DNA of 33,741 bases, taken from contig DFBK01000003.1 in the NCBI GenBank assembly GCA_002366595.1, positions 1 to 33,741 on the forward strand, in the 5' to 3' direction. The number at the start of each line of letters is the position of its first letter. Position 1 is the stretch's first letter. The DNA is from Anaerolineales bacterium UBA3082 (GTDB lineage: Bacteria > Chloroflexota > Anaerolineae > UBA7937). Position numbers and translations under genes: made by a program. Shown here in pieces: positions 1 to 7,071 of the stretch. The notes beneath the pieces were generated by a model. That model did no database searches, was not told the origin of the DNA, and saw only the letters and a list, made by a program, of their open reading frames with translations.

Positions 1-7
1 GGAGGTG

Positions 8-24
8 TTTTTCAACAGCCTCGA
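8..24. repeat. Copy 1 of a 17-bp imperfect direct repeat
   Basis: TTTTTCAACAGCCTCGA here recurs at 146-162 with 15 of 17 bases identical, in the same orientation. From memory, T-runs followed by CAACAGCCTC occur at the ends of some bacterial insertion sequences, so this may be an IS remnant cut by the window edge. No transposase coding is visible. Confidence 0.35.
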
Positions 25-145
25 AATTAGGAGTGTGGTGGAACACGCTATCTATCGAGTGAGACAATGACTCCATTGTATAATTCTGACCCTTAAAATG
101 GCGAGAATTCTTAGCACTTTTTCCACTAAAGAGCCACAGATTGAC

Positions 146-162
146 TTTTTCAACGGTCTCGA
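146..162. repeat. Copy 2 of the 17-bp imperfect direct repeat
   Basis: TTTTTCAACGGTCTCGA matches 8-24 except for two transitions. Because both copies point the same way they are not the two inverted ends of one element. They could be remnants of two insertions or a duplicated end. The bases between them hold no credible gene. Confidence 0.35.
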
Positions 163-172
163 TGCTGTAGGG

Positions 173-201
173 TTGATAAATGTGAGTTTTTATTGTAGAA
201 T
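173..201 (+). promoter_or_regulatory. Sigma-70 type promoter for the beta-oxidation genes
   Basis: TTGATA (173-178) and TAGAAT (196-201) are separated by 17 bases and each matches the consensus at five of six positions. Transcription would start near 208, leaving a leader of about 130 nt before the thiolase GTG at 341. This is the best promoter in the first 340 bases. Confidence 0.55.
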
Positions 202-263
202 TTAACCTTGGCAATGGATTTAGTGTCCCCTCTTGAGATCGATTTTGTTGAGTTTTCCTAAAC

Positions 264-317
264 GAAGGAGGCAGGCTAGTTAAGGCAAGGGTGCTCCTTC
301 AGGCGGCTTGCCTTTTT
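264..317 (+). promoter_or_regulatory. Attenuator-like leader with two exclusive hairpins
   Basis: AAGGCAAG (282-289) can pair with CTTGCCTT (307-314), and the transcript then runs through T at 313-317: an intrinsic-terminator shape about 25 bases before the thiolase start. GAAGGAG (264-270) is exactly complementary to CTCCTTC (294-300), which lies in the loop of that terminator, while AAGGCAAG lies in the loop of the second hairpin. The two helices cannot form together in a nested fold, which is the architecture of a transcription attenuator. The sensed signal is unknown. Seen in sequence; the function is inference. Confidence 0.45.
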
Positions 318-340
318 ATCGCTCATCAGAGGAGGAGAAG

Positions 341-1540
341 GTGAAAGAGGTAGTCATCGTAGACGGGGTGCGAACCCCCATCGGCAGCCATGGAGGGGCC
401 TTTCGGAATATCCCCGCCCAGGAGTTGGCTAAGATCGTGATGGAGGAGGTCCTCAAGCGGACGCAACTCGACCCCAATATCATCGACGATGTGATCTTCG
501 GCTGCATCGGCCAATACTCCGATGCCCCCAATATCGCCCGGGTGGCGGCTCTGCTGGCCGGCGTCCCTGACCATGTCCCAGGCTACACTGTGCAGCGGAA
601 CTGCGTAGCCGGGATGCAAGCCATCACTAGCGCCTATCAGGCGATCCAGGCCAGCGATGGAGAGGTCTTCCTGGTGGGGGGGACGGAGAGCATGAGCACG
701 GCTCCCTATGTGGTACGGGGGGCTCGCTGGGGGCTGAAGTTGCGCCATACTCAGTTCGTCGACGCTCTGTGGGAAGGGCTGACTGATCCCGTCTGCGGCC
801 AAATCATGGGCCTCACGGCGGAGAACTTGGCTGAGATGTACAATATCAGCCGGGAGGAGCAGGACGAATACGCCGTGCAGAGCCATAAGAAGGCTTTCAT
901 GGCCACTCGGATGGGGAAGTTCAAGGACGAGATCGTGCCGGTGACGGTGGAGAAGAAGGTGGCTGGCCAGAAGGTGCCTCCGGATATCGTCACCGAGGAT
1001 GAATGCATCAACCCGGGCCTCACCGTGCAGAAGGCGGCTCTCTACCCTACGGTCTTCAAGAAAGGTGGCACCGTCACCCCGGCCAACGCTTGCCCTCTCT
1101 CCGACGGGGCAGCCGCCTTGATAGTGATGACTGAGGAGAAGGCGAAGGAGTTGGGGATGGAGCCTCTGGCCTACATCCGCGGCTACGCCTACGCTGGGGT
1201 CCCTCCTCACATCATGGGGATCGGTCCTACCAAGTCGATCCCTAAGGCGTTGGAGAAGGCGGGGTTGAAGTTAAAAGATATGGAACTCATCGAACTGAAC
1301 GAGGCTTTTGCTGCTCAGGTGCTGGCTGTAGCCAAGGAGATGGATAAGTATGGCTGGGATGGGGAGAAGGTGAATGTCAACGGCGGGGCTATCGCCCTGG
1401 GCCACCCTGTGGGCTGCACGGGGGCCAGAATCACCATCACCCTGCTCCGTGAGATGATAAAGCGGGACCTAGAACTGGGTCTGGCCACCGCCTGCGTAGG
1501 AGGGGGGCAGGGAGGAACGCTGATCATCGAGCGGAAGTAG
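341..1540 (+). CDS. Thiolase family acetyl-CoA acyltransferase
   Basis: Cleaves 3-ketoacyl-CoA with CoA to acetyl-CoA and a shortened acyl-CoA (or condenses two acetyl-CoA in reverse); cytosolic, last step of beta-oxidation. With the GTG start at 341 the protein has 399 residues, normal for the family. The nucleophilic cysteine is Cys-88 in QRNCVAGMQA; NEAFAAQ, the GHPVGCTGAR histidine motif and the C-terminal CVGGGQGG cysteine motif are all present. GTG at 341 is preferred over an upstream in-frame TTG at 308 because AGGAGG lies 5 bases before it and the protein then begins MKEVVIVDGVRTPIG, as thiolases do; the 308 start also falls inside the leader hairpin. First gene of the beta-oxidation group. 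Sequence alone does not separate degradative (FadA) from biosynthetic (AtoB) thiolase; context favours degradation. Confidence 0.93.
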   Translation: MKEVVIVDGVRTPIGSHGGAFRNIPAQELAKIVMEEVLKRTQLDPNIIDDVIFGCIGQYSDAPNIARVAALLAGVPDHVPGYTVQRNCVAGMQAITSAYQAIQASDGEVFLVGGTESMSTAPYVVRGARWGLKLRHTQFVDALWEGLTDPVCGQIMGLTAENLAEMYNISREEQDEYAVQSHKKAFMATRMGKFKDEIVPVTVEKKVAGQKVPPDIVTEDECINPGLTVQKAALYPTVFKKGGTVTPANACPLSDGAAALIVMTEEKAKELGMEPLAYIRGYAYAGVPPHIMGIGPTKSIPKALEKAGLKLKDMELIELNEAFAAQVLAVAKEMDKYGWDGEKVNVNGGAIALGHPVGCTGARITITLLREMIKRDLELGLATACVGGGQGGTLIIERK

Positions 1541-1591
1541 CCAGAGAAGAGCGTTGATAGCGTTGTATGCCGATAATTGGGGAGGTGCGTT

Positions 1592-2452
1592 ATGAGCGTT
1601 GAAGTGAATCGAGAGGTGCCTTGGGGAAGGATAGTGAAGATCATGTTCCTTGCCCTCTTGCTCATCGCTGCCGGCTACTTTTTCGGCATCTGGTGTGGCA
1701 GGCTTGGCCAGGCCTATACCCTTTTCCTCCAGCCGGGGAGGGAGATCCTGGAATTGGTTTTGTGGTTGCTTCTGGCTATTGTGGTAGTGGCCGTGACCGC
1801 AGGCCTGGTGGCCGCCCTTCTGAAACCTCTTTGGGTGGCGGTGGTGGCCTTCGCCCTCTCTACCTTGGCGATGATCCTTGGTTGGCAGGTGGGGATAGGC
1901 CCTGCTCTGGGGGGGCTACTCTACTTTATCATCTGCTTGCTCTATGCGAGAGGCGTGATTAAAGAACTGAACGAGCGCTTGAAGTTCTCCGTAGAACCGG
2001 TCTCCCGGGGTCTTTCCCTCTTGTTCCTGGTGCTGGCCTTAGTGGCCTGCGGAAGCCTATATCTGGGCTATGCGGCTCATATCGAGAGGGAGGGTTTTAC
2101 CTTTCCTCCCGCTTTCAAAGAGATGATGACTAAGATGACCGTAATACCTATGCGGGAGGCCATCGAAGCGCAAACCGATCTCACGCCTCAGGAGAAGGAA
2201 AGGGCTTTGGCGGAGATGGAAGAAGGGTTTGAGGAGATGTGGATGGGGCCATTAGAGGAGATGATAGAGCCTTATGAACGACTGATACCGATAGCCGTGG
2301 CCATCGGCATATTTATGACCCTCCAGACCATCCTCGGTCTTCTCTCCTGGATTCCGGGCTTGATCCTAGCGATGATCTTTCCCCTCCTACAGATCACCGG
2401 CATGACAAGGATAGTGAGGGAAACTCGGGAGGTGGAGAGGGTGGTGATTTGA
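1592..2452 (+). CDS. Polytopic membrane protein of unknown function
   Basis: A 286-residue protein I do not recognise. It begins MSVEVNREVPWGR at ATG 1592, behind GGGGAGGT with good spacing; a TTG 15 bases upstream is less likely. About seven hydrophobic segments are visible: near residues 14-34, 47-72, 76-97, 100-120, 134-156, and a closely spaced pair in the last 70 residues. Between the fifth and sixth lies a charged stretch of some 55 residues rich in Glu and Met, probably an exposed loop. No catalytic motif, P-loop or zinc ligand set is apparent. It sits between thiolase and 3-hydroxyacyl-CoA dehydrogenase on the same strand, so a link to fatty-acid uptake or membrane acyl metabolism is possible but only an inference. 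Confidence 0.8.
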   Translation: MSVEVNREVPWGRIVKIMFLALLLIAAGYFFGIWCGRLGQAYTLFLQPGREILELVLWLLLAIVVVAVTAGLVAALLKPLWVAVVAFALSTLAMILGWQVGIGPALGGLLYFIICLLYARGVIKELNERLKFSVEPVSRGLSLLFLVLALVACGSLYLGYAAHIEREGFTFPPAFKEMMTKMTVIPMREAIEAQTDLTPQEKERALAEMEEGFEEMWMGPLEEMIEPYERLIPIAVAIGIFMTLQTILGLLSWIPGLILAMIFPLLQITGMTRIVRETREVERVVI

Positions 2453-2539
2453 AACGCGAAGGATGTGAAGAAAGCGCGAAGCAGGCGAAACGACTACCCG
2501 AGACGGTAGGGGAATAGAAAACAAGGAGGTGGAAGTAGC

Positions 2540-3763
2540 ATGTACATCTTCAAAGCAGGTGTCTTAGGCGCCGGGGCGATGGGGGCGGAGATCGCCCAGG
2601 TGATCACCTATTCTGGCTTGCCGGTGGTGCTGAAAGACATCGATCAGGAGTTGGTGGATCGGGGCTTGGGGAAGATAAGGGCCATCTATCAGCGCCGGGT
2701 GGACAAGGGGAAGATGAGTCCCACTACTATGGCGGAGAAAGTGGACCTGGTGGAGGGGACCACTTCTTATGACCCCTTCTCCGATGTGGATATCGTCATC
2801 GAGGCTGTGCCCGAGGATATCGAACTCAAAAAACGGGTCTTCCGAGAGTTGGAAGGGGTCTGCCCAGAGGGGACGATATTCGCTTCCAATACTTCAGCCC
2901 TCTCCATCTCCGAGATGGGCGCGGCTACCAAGAGGCCGGGGAAGGTGATAGGGATGCATTTCTTCAACCCCGCCCACGTGATGAAACTGGTGGAGGTCAT
3001 CCCTGGGCTGCACACCGACCAGGACACCATAGACAGCGTAGTTGCGTTCGCTGAGTCATTGCGCAAGATTCCTGTCGTTGTCCAGGAATGTCCCGGTTTC
3101 CTGGTCAACCGCCTCCTCATGCCTTACCTCAACGAGGCGGCCTATTGCCTCCAGGAGGGAGCGGCAACGGCCACAGAGATAGACGAGGCCATCGTCGAGT
3201 TCGGGATGCCCATGGGCCCCTTCACCCTGATGGATATGCTGGGGCTGGACATCTGCTCCGATGTGGGTAAGTACCTCTACTCGGAATATGGTGAGAGGAT
3301 GAAGCCCGCCACGCTCTTCGAGAAACTCTATGGGGCAGGGCGCTTCGGGGAGAAGGCGAGCGCCGGCTTCTACGGCTACGGGATCGAGACCGACGAGCCG
3401 GTGAAGGAGATGATCGCCCAGATCCAGGAGGAGACGGGGATAAAAGGGACCCCTTTCAGCGTGGAGAGGTGCTTTTTGCCTTTCGTTAACGAGGCGGCCC
3501 TCTGCCTCCAGGAGAATATCGCCTCCCCCACCGATATCGATATGGCCATGATGGCCGGCACGGGGATGAAGAAAGGGGATACGCCTATGGGCCCTTTGGC
3601 CATCGCCGATGAGATGGGGCTGGATAAGGTTTTGGCTCAGTTAGAGGATTTCGAGGCTCAATTTGGGGAAAGGTTCCGGCCGGCTCGGCTCCTGCGCCTC
3701 AAGGTGAAAGCGAACCACCTGGGGGTCAAGACAGGGTGGGGTTTCCTGGAACATGCAGGGTGA
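2540..3763 (+). CDS. 3-hydroxyacyl-CoA dehydrogenase with duplicated C-terminal domain
   Basis: Oxidises L-3-hydroxyacyl-CoA to 3-ketoacyl-CoA with NAD+, the third step of beta-oxidation. The N-terminal Rossmann fold shows GAGAMG at residues 10-15 and an acidic Asp-33 at the end of the second strand, as expected for NAD. Catalytic His-140 (in GMHFFNPAH) and Glu-152 have the family spacing of twelve. At 407 residues it is longer than the roughly 280-residue single-domain enzymes, because the 3HCDH C-terminal domain occurs twice: around 185-285 (NEAAYCLQEG and MGPFTLMDMLGLD) and 305-400 (NEAALCLQEN and MGPLAIADEMGLD). The ATG at 2540 follows AAGGAGGTGG. It lies between the membrane protein and the hydratase on one strand. 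PaaH-type enzymes share this layout. Confidence 0.92.
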   Translation: MYIFKAGVLGAGAMGAEIAQVITYSGLPVVLKDIDQELVDRGLGKIRAIYQRRVDKGKMSPTTMAEKVDLVEGTTSYDPFSDVDIVIEAVPEDIELKKRVFRELEGVCPEGTIFASNTSALSISEMGAATKRPGKVIGMHFFNPAHVMKLVEVIPGLHTDQDTIDSVVAFAESLRKIPVVVQECPGFLVNRLLMPYLNEAAYCLQEGAATATEIDEAIVEFGMPMGPFTLMDMLGLDICSDVGKYLYSEYGERMKPATLFEKLYGAGRFGEKASAGFYGYGIETDEPVKEMIAQIQEETGIKGTPFSVERCFLPFVNEAALCLQENIASPTDIDMAMMAGTGMKKGDTPMGPLAIADEMGLDKVLAQLEDFEAQFGERFRPARLLRLKVKANHLGVKTGWGFLEHAG

Positions 3764-3815
3764 GCCTGGACGATGGCGTGATAGCCTCTAAAGAAATCAT
3801 AGAAAGGACGAAAAT

Positions 3816-4601
3816 ATGGCCGAAAGACAGTATGTGAAAATCTCCATCGAGGACCGGGTGGCACTCTTGACTCTCGACTATCCCCCGATGAATGTCCTCA
3901 ACACCTCCACGGTGACCGAGTTGAACGATGCCTTGGATGAACTCCTGGCCAACGATGAGGTCAAGGCCATCGTCATCACCGGGGGCGGCCAGTACGCCTT
4001 TATCGCTGGAGCCGATATCAACCAGATCGCGAGTATCAAGAGCCCTGAAGAGGCTCGGGGGTTGGTGAAGATGGGGCATGCTCTTATGAGCAAGATCGAG
4101 TCTGCCCCCCAGCCTATCATCGCCGCCATCAACGGCTACTGCCTGGGAGGGGGGCTAGAGTTGGCCATGGCCTGTCACATGCGCATCTGCAACAACCGGG
4201 CGCAGTTGGGCCAGCCAGAGATCAGCCTGGGGGTTATCCCTGGCTTTGGGGGGACCCAACGCCTCCCACGCATCGTGGGAAAGGGAAAGGCCTTGGAGTT
4301 GATCCTCGCCGGGACCCGTATCTCTGGCGCCGAGGCAGCCAATATCGGTCTAGTGAACAAGGCTGTTCCCGCCGGCGAGGTGGTCCGCACAGCCATGGGC
4401 TTGGCCAAGAAGATCGCCTCCTTGGGCAAGTTGGCTATCGCTGCGGCCCTGGAAGCGGTCAATGAAGGGATGGAGACCACTTTGGAGAAGGGGCTGGAGG
4501 TCGAGGCCGATAAGTTCGCCAGCCTGGTGGGCACCGAGGACATGAAAGAGGGGTTGACCGCTTTCCTGGAGAAGCGACAGCCTAAGTTTGTGGATCGGTA
4601 G
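3816..4601 (+). CDS. Enoyl-CoA hydratase (crotonase family)
   Basis: Hydrates trans-2-enoyl-CoA to 3-hydroxyacyl-CoA, the second beta-oxidation step. The 261-residue length is typical of a stand-alone crotonase. The CoA and oxyanion region AFIAGADINQ (61-70) and INGYCLGGGLELAMAC (105-120) are present. Both catalytic glutamates expected of true hydratases are kept: Glu-115 in GGGLELAM and Glu-135 in GQPEISLG, 20 residues apart as in rat crotonase (Glu-144 and Glu-164). This argues against an isomerase-only or dehalogenase relative. The usual Asp after ELAMAC is His here, a conservative family variation. The start is ATG at 3816 with AAAGGA just upstream. It lies 52 bases after the dehydrogenase, presumably in the same transcript. 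Confidence 0.93.
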   Translation: MAERQYVKISIEDRVALLTLDYPPMNVLNTSTVTELNDALDELLANDEVKAIVITGGGQYAFIAGADINQIASIKSPEEARGLVKMGHALMSKIESAPQPIIAAINGYCLGGGLELAMACHMRICNNRAQLGQPEISLGVIPGFGGTQRLPRIVGKGKALELILAGTRISGAEAANIGLVNKAVPAGEVVRTAMGLAKKIASLGKLAIAAALEAVNEGMETTLEKGLEVEADKFASLVGTEDMKEGLTAFLEKRQPKFVDR

Positions 4602-4615
4602 TTGATAGTGAGCAG

Positions 4616-4639
4616 GCACGCGCTTCTTGCCTAGCGTGC
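4616..4639. other. 6-bp inverted repeat in the hydratase-dehydrogenase gap
   Basis: GCACGC (4616-4621) and GCGTGC (4634-4639) form a GC-rich hairpin with a 12-base loop in the 131-base gap between the enoyl-CoA hydratase and the acyl-CoA dehydrogenase. No T-run follows, so it is not a clear terminator. I see no convincing promoter in the rest of the gap. Confidence 0.25.
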
Positions 4640-4732
4640 GGACGAATAGGGTCGGCTTCTAAGTCGAAAGTCTTGTTAGCCCCGGCATTGTAAATCGGTG
4701 TTCGGGCTTAGGCTTAGAGTAGGAGGTTTTCT

Positions 4733-5899
4733 ATGGATTTTGCCCTTACTGAAGAAGAGCAGATGTTCCAAGAACTCTTCCGGGATTTCGCTCAGAATGA
4801 GGTGAAGCCCTTGGCCGACGCCATCGACCGGGAAGAGAGGACCCCTACTGAAACCCTCAAGAAGATGGCGGAGATGGAACTTTTGGGCTTGCCTTTTCCC
4901 CCGGGGTATGGAGGGGCAGGGGTTGGACTTCTGGGCCAATGCCTGCTCTTGGAGGAGTTGGGAAAGGTCTGCCTAGCCACGGCCAGTATCGTGGCTGTTC
5001 ATACCGGTGTGGCGGCCACCGTTATCTATCTGGGAGGCACCGAAGAGCAAAAGAAGAGATACCTAACCCCTTTGGCTAGGGGGGAGAAGATCGGCTCCTT
5101 CTGCCTGACGGAACCGGGGGTAGGCTCCGATGCGGCCAAGGTGGAGACCATCGCCGTCAAAAAGGATGGACATTACCTCCTGCGGGGCAGCAAAATCTGG
5201 ATCACCAACGCCGAGATAGCCGATATATTTACCGTCTTCGCTAAGACGGACCCGGAGGCCGGAGCGCGGGGTATCACCGCCTTCATAGTGGAGAGGGGGA
5301 TGCCTGGCTTCAAGGTGGGTCGCCGAGAGAGGAAGATGGGGATAAGGGGCTGCCCTACCAACCAGTTGTTCTTTGACGATTGTCCGGTGCCCGAAGAGAA
5401 CATCCTGGGCGGAGAGGAAGGCAAAGGGCTGGCTATAGCCCTTCAGACTTTGGACTATGGGCGGTTGGGGATAGGGGCCATCTCCTTGGGAGCGGCGGAG
5501 GGGGCCCTGGAAGCCAGTATCGAGTTCGCGCAGACACGAGAGCAGTTTGGGGGGCCCATCGCCGAGAAGCAGGCCATCCAATGGATGATCGCTGACATGG
5601 CCACCGAGATCGAGGCGCTCCGCTTCCTCGTTTACCGCACCGCTTGGATGGCAGATCAGGGTCAGCTCTTCCGACGGGAGGCGGCTATGGCCAAACTCTT
5701 CGCCTCCGAGGTGGCGTATCGGGCCACAAATAAGGCGGTGCAACTCCACGGAGGGGCGGGCTACGTGCGAGACCTCCCCATCGAGAGGATGTACCGAGAT
5801 GCGCGCATCACCCGCATCTATGAGGGCACGAACGAGATACAAAGGTTCATCATCGCCTCGGATATATTTCGTAAGGAGGGGCTCAAACTTAAGCCTTGA
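4733..5899 (+). CDS. Acyl-CoA dehydrogenase
   Basis: FAD enzyme that desaturates acyl-CoA to trans-2-enoyl-CoA and passes electrons to electron-transfer flavoprotein; first step of beta-oxidation, cytosolic. The 388-residue length is standard. The N-terminal helical domain begins MDFALTEEEQMFQELFRDFA; the flavin-contacting CLTEPGVGSDAA and WITNAEIADIFTVFAKT follow in the beta domain; the C-terminal helical domain carries QLHGGAGYVRDLPIERMYRD and the catalytic base Glu-364 in IYEGTNEIQR, the position used by short- and medium-chain enzymes. Start ATG at 4733 follows AGGAGG. ETF and ETF-quinone oxidoreductase genes are not in the window. Chain-length preference cannot be read from sequence alone. 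Confidence 0.94.
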   Translation: MDFALTEEEQMFQELFRDFAQNEVKPLADAIDREERTPTETLKKMAEMELLGLPFPPGYGGAGVGLLGQCLLLEELGKVCLATASIVAVHTGVAATVIYLGGTEEQKKRYLTPLARGEKIGSFCLTEPGVGSDAAKVETIAVKKDGHYLLRGSKIWITNAEIADIFTVFAKTDPEAGARGITAFIVERGMPGFKVGRRERKMGIRGCPTNQLFFDDCPVPEENILGGEEGKGLAIALQTLDYGRLGIGAISLGAAEGALEASIEFAQTREQFGGPIAEKQAIQWMIADMATEIEALRFLVYRTAWMADQGQLFRREAAMAKLFASEVAYRATNKAVQLHGGAGYVRDLPIERMYRDARITRIYEGTNEIQRFIIASDIFRKEGLKLKP

Positions 5900-5913
5900 G
5901 AAGGGGGGCGATC

Positions 5914-6408
5914 ATGGCGGCAAAAATGGAACTTTCGCTGGTCGAGTTGGAGAAGCCTGCCGAGGTGAACCTCATCCTGGGGCAATCCCACTTCATCAAG
6001 ATGGTGGAGGATACCCACGAGGCGATGGTCAACTCCGTTCCTGGGGTGAAGTTTGGCCTGGCTTTTTGCGAATCGTCGGGGCCTTGCCTTGTGCGGGCTA
6101 GCGGGAACGATGAAGAGTTGGTCGAGTTGGCGCAGAAGAATGCCCTGGCTCTGGCCGCGGGCCACGCCTTTGTAATCCTCATGCGGGAAGCCTATCCTAT
6201 CAATGTGCTGAACGCCATAAAGAGGGTACCAGAAGTGTGCACCATCTTCTGTGCCACGGCTAATAAGGTCCAGGTGGTGGTAGCGGATACGGAGCAGGGA
6301 CGGGGGATATTGGGGGTGATAGACGGCGCGCGGTCGGCGGGGGTGGAGACGCCCGAGGATGTGGAGGAGAGGAAGGGGTTCCTGCGGAAAGTCGGGTATA
6401 AGTTGTAG
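5914..6408 (+). CDS. Adenosine-specific kinase-like protein (DUF355 / Adenosine_kin family)
   Basis: A 164-residue protein resembling the small family named after an adenosine-binding Pyrobaculum protein (Pfam Adenosine_kin). Family-like stretches are GQSHFIKMVEDTHEAMV, GVKFGLAFCESSGPCLVR, VFCATANK-like IFCATANKVQVVVA and GRGILGVIDG. The biochemical role is poorly established, so the name should not be taken as proof of kinase activity. ATG 5914 is chosen because AAGGGGG precedes it; an in-frame TTG at 5896 would overlap the upstream gene and put that ribosome site inside the coding region. It starts 14 bases after the acyl-CoA dehydrogenase stop and is probably cotranscribed with it. This family is commoner in archaea and thermophilic bacteria, which fits a deep-branching host, but that is general knowledge and not tested here. 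Confidence 0.75.
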   Translation: MAAKMELSLVELEKPAEVNLILGQSHFIKMVEDTHEAMVNSVPGVKFGLAFCESSGPCLVRASGNDEELVELAQKNALALAAGHAFVILMREAYPINVLNAIKRVPEVCTIFCATANKVQVVVADTEQGRGILGVIDGARSAGVETPEDVEERKGFLRKVGYKL

Positions 6409-6441
6409 ATTTGGCGAACTCTTTCATGTCGGGGAGAAAAG

Positions 6442-6783
6442 ATGGAGTGTGAGTTCTGTGCCATTGTGGCTGGGGAGGTGCCCGCCGAGATCGTCTATCA
6501 GGATGAGGCGATCACCGCCTTTCGAGACAAACACCCCCAGGCCCCTACCCATATATTAATCGTCCCCAACGAGCATATCCCCAACGTGGCCTCCGTCTGT
6601 GCCGAGCATGCTCGGCTGATCTGGAAGGCGGTTTGCGTGGCCAACGATTTGGCCCAGGCGGAAGGGATCGCCCTCCGAGGCTATCGGTTAGTGATAAACT
6701 GCGGGCCGGACGCCGGGCAGTCAGTAGACCATCTCCATTTTCATCTTCTAGGGGGTCGGCCCATGCGGTGGCCGCCGGGGTAA
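6442..6783 (+). CDS. HIT family nucleotide hydrolase/transferase
   Basis: A 113-residue histidine-triad protein of the HINT/PKCI type, which hydrolyses adenosine 5'-phosphoramidate-like and AMP-linked substrates in the cytosol. It has the N-terminal CEFCAIVAGEVPAEIVY segment with a CxxC pair, the substrate-binding FRDKHPQAPTHILIVP, and the catalytic triad motif HLHFHLLGG near residues 97-105. Length is typical. It starts with ATG at 6442 behind GGGGAG, 33 bases after the adenosine-kinase-like gene, and is the last gene before a strong new promoter at 6806. No clear terminator separates it from that promoter. Confidence 0.92.
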   Translation: MECEFCAIVAGEVPAEIVYQDEAITAFRDKHPQAPTHILIVPNEHIPNVASVCAEHARLIWKAVCVANDLAQAEGIALRGYRLVINCGPDAGQSVDHLHFHLLGGRPMRWPPG

Positions 6784-6805
6784 GAGAGATTTTCACGGCG
6801 AGGGA

Positions 6806-6834
6806 TTGACGGAGTTTCTAGTATGTAGTATAAT
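6806..6834 (+). promoter_or_regulatory. Strong sigma-70 type promoter
   Basis: TTGACG (6806-6811), 17 bases, then TATAAT (6829-6834): five of six and six of six matches to consensus with ideal spacing. The start would fall near 6841. It lies just after the HIT gene and drives the structured leader at 6841-6971 and then the lipoprotein at 7072. This is the best-looking promoter in the window. Confidence 0.75.
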
Positions 6835-6840
6835 GGGATT

Positions 6841-6971
6841 GTCCCAAGCCGGTGAACAAACCGCTGAGGACGCCGTATTGTCATAGTTTCTCCATCCTGA
6901 GGATCGACGTAACCTCGTTGGCTTCATTGCCAATCTTTTCCCACAGGCGGCTGGGATAGGTTGGCTTTTTT
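6841..6971 (+). ncRNA. Riboswitch-like leader RNA or small RNA, class unknown
   Basis: The roughly 130-nt stretch between a near-perfect promoter and an intrinsic terminator folds by eye into a three-way junction. P1 is AAGCC (6846-6850) with GGCTT (6920-6924). P2 is a small GGT/ACC hairpin (6851-6862). P3 is GAGGACG (6866-6872) with CGT (6908-6910) and CCTC (6913-6916), leaving an AA bulge. A short ATCC/GGAT hairpin lies at 6894-6904. A competing helix pairs 6841-6850 with 6949-6957 and would break the terminator, while P1 would free it. That is how many riboswitches act. I do not recognise a known class. The motif TAACCTCGT resembles the 3' end of ydaO (c-di-AMP) RNAs, but the other ydaO signatures are missing. 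It could also be a free-standing small RNA. Confidence 0.5.
6929..6971 (+). terminator. Intrinsic terminator of the leader RNA
   Basis: GCCAATCT (6929-6936) pairs over eight base pairs (one G-U) with AGGTTGGC (6958-6965), with an inner CCCA/TGGG helix (6940-6943 with 6952-6955), and is followed directly by six T (6966-6971). It lies 100 bases before the lipoprotein start, so it either ends a small RNA or attenuates that gene. Confidence 0.75.
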
Positions 6972-7071
6972 GCTTGAGGTGGGAGGGGACGAAATGCGGT
7001 GAATAGTAGATTGAGCGATTGGGGCTCTTCCAAGGATATCAAGTCTCAGATGATCTCTTAGGAGGTGCAAG

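Noticed and set aside
308..340. Upstream TTG start for the thiolase
   Set aside because: No ribosome site, and the added residues do not look like a thiolase N-terminus; GTG 341 has AGGAGG and the family start.
291..344. 17-codon GTG frame overlapping the thiolase start, as a leader peptide
   Set aside because: The nearest AAGGAGG (265-271) is about 19 bases too far away, and the frame content is unremarkable (ends in repeated Arg). The hairpins in the same region are a better explanation.
326..1210. Long minus-strand frame opposite the thiolase (and similar ones at 5063-5842, 7746-8633, 10227-10880, 25975-26643)
   Set aside because: Antisense shadows of well-supported genes, rich in His/Arg/Pro, with no family motifs and no ribosome sites.
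6841..6971. 6S RNA, SRP RNA, tmRNA, TPP, SAM, purine or glycine riboswitch
   Set aside because: None of the conserved core sequences I know for these classes is present, and the length is too short for 6S or tmRNA. ydaO was considered but only a short 3' motif agrees.
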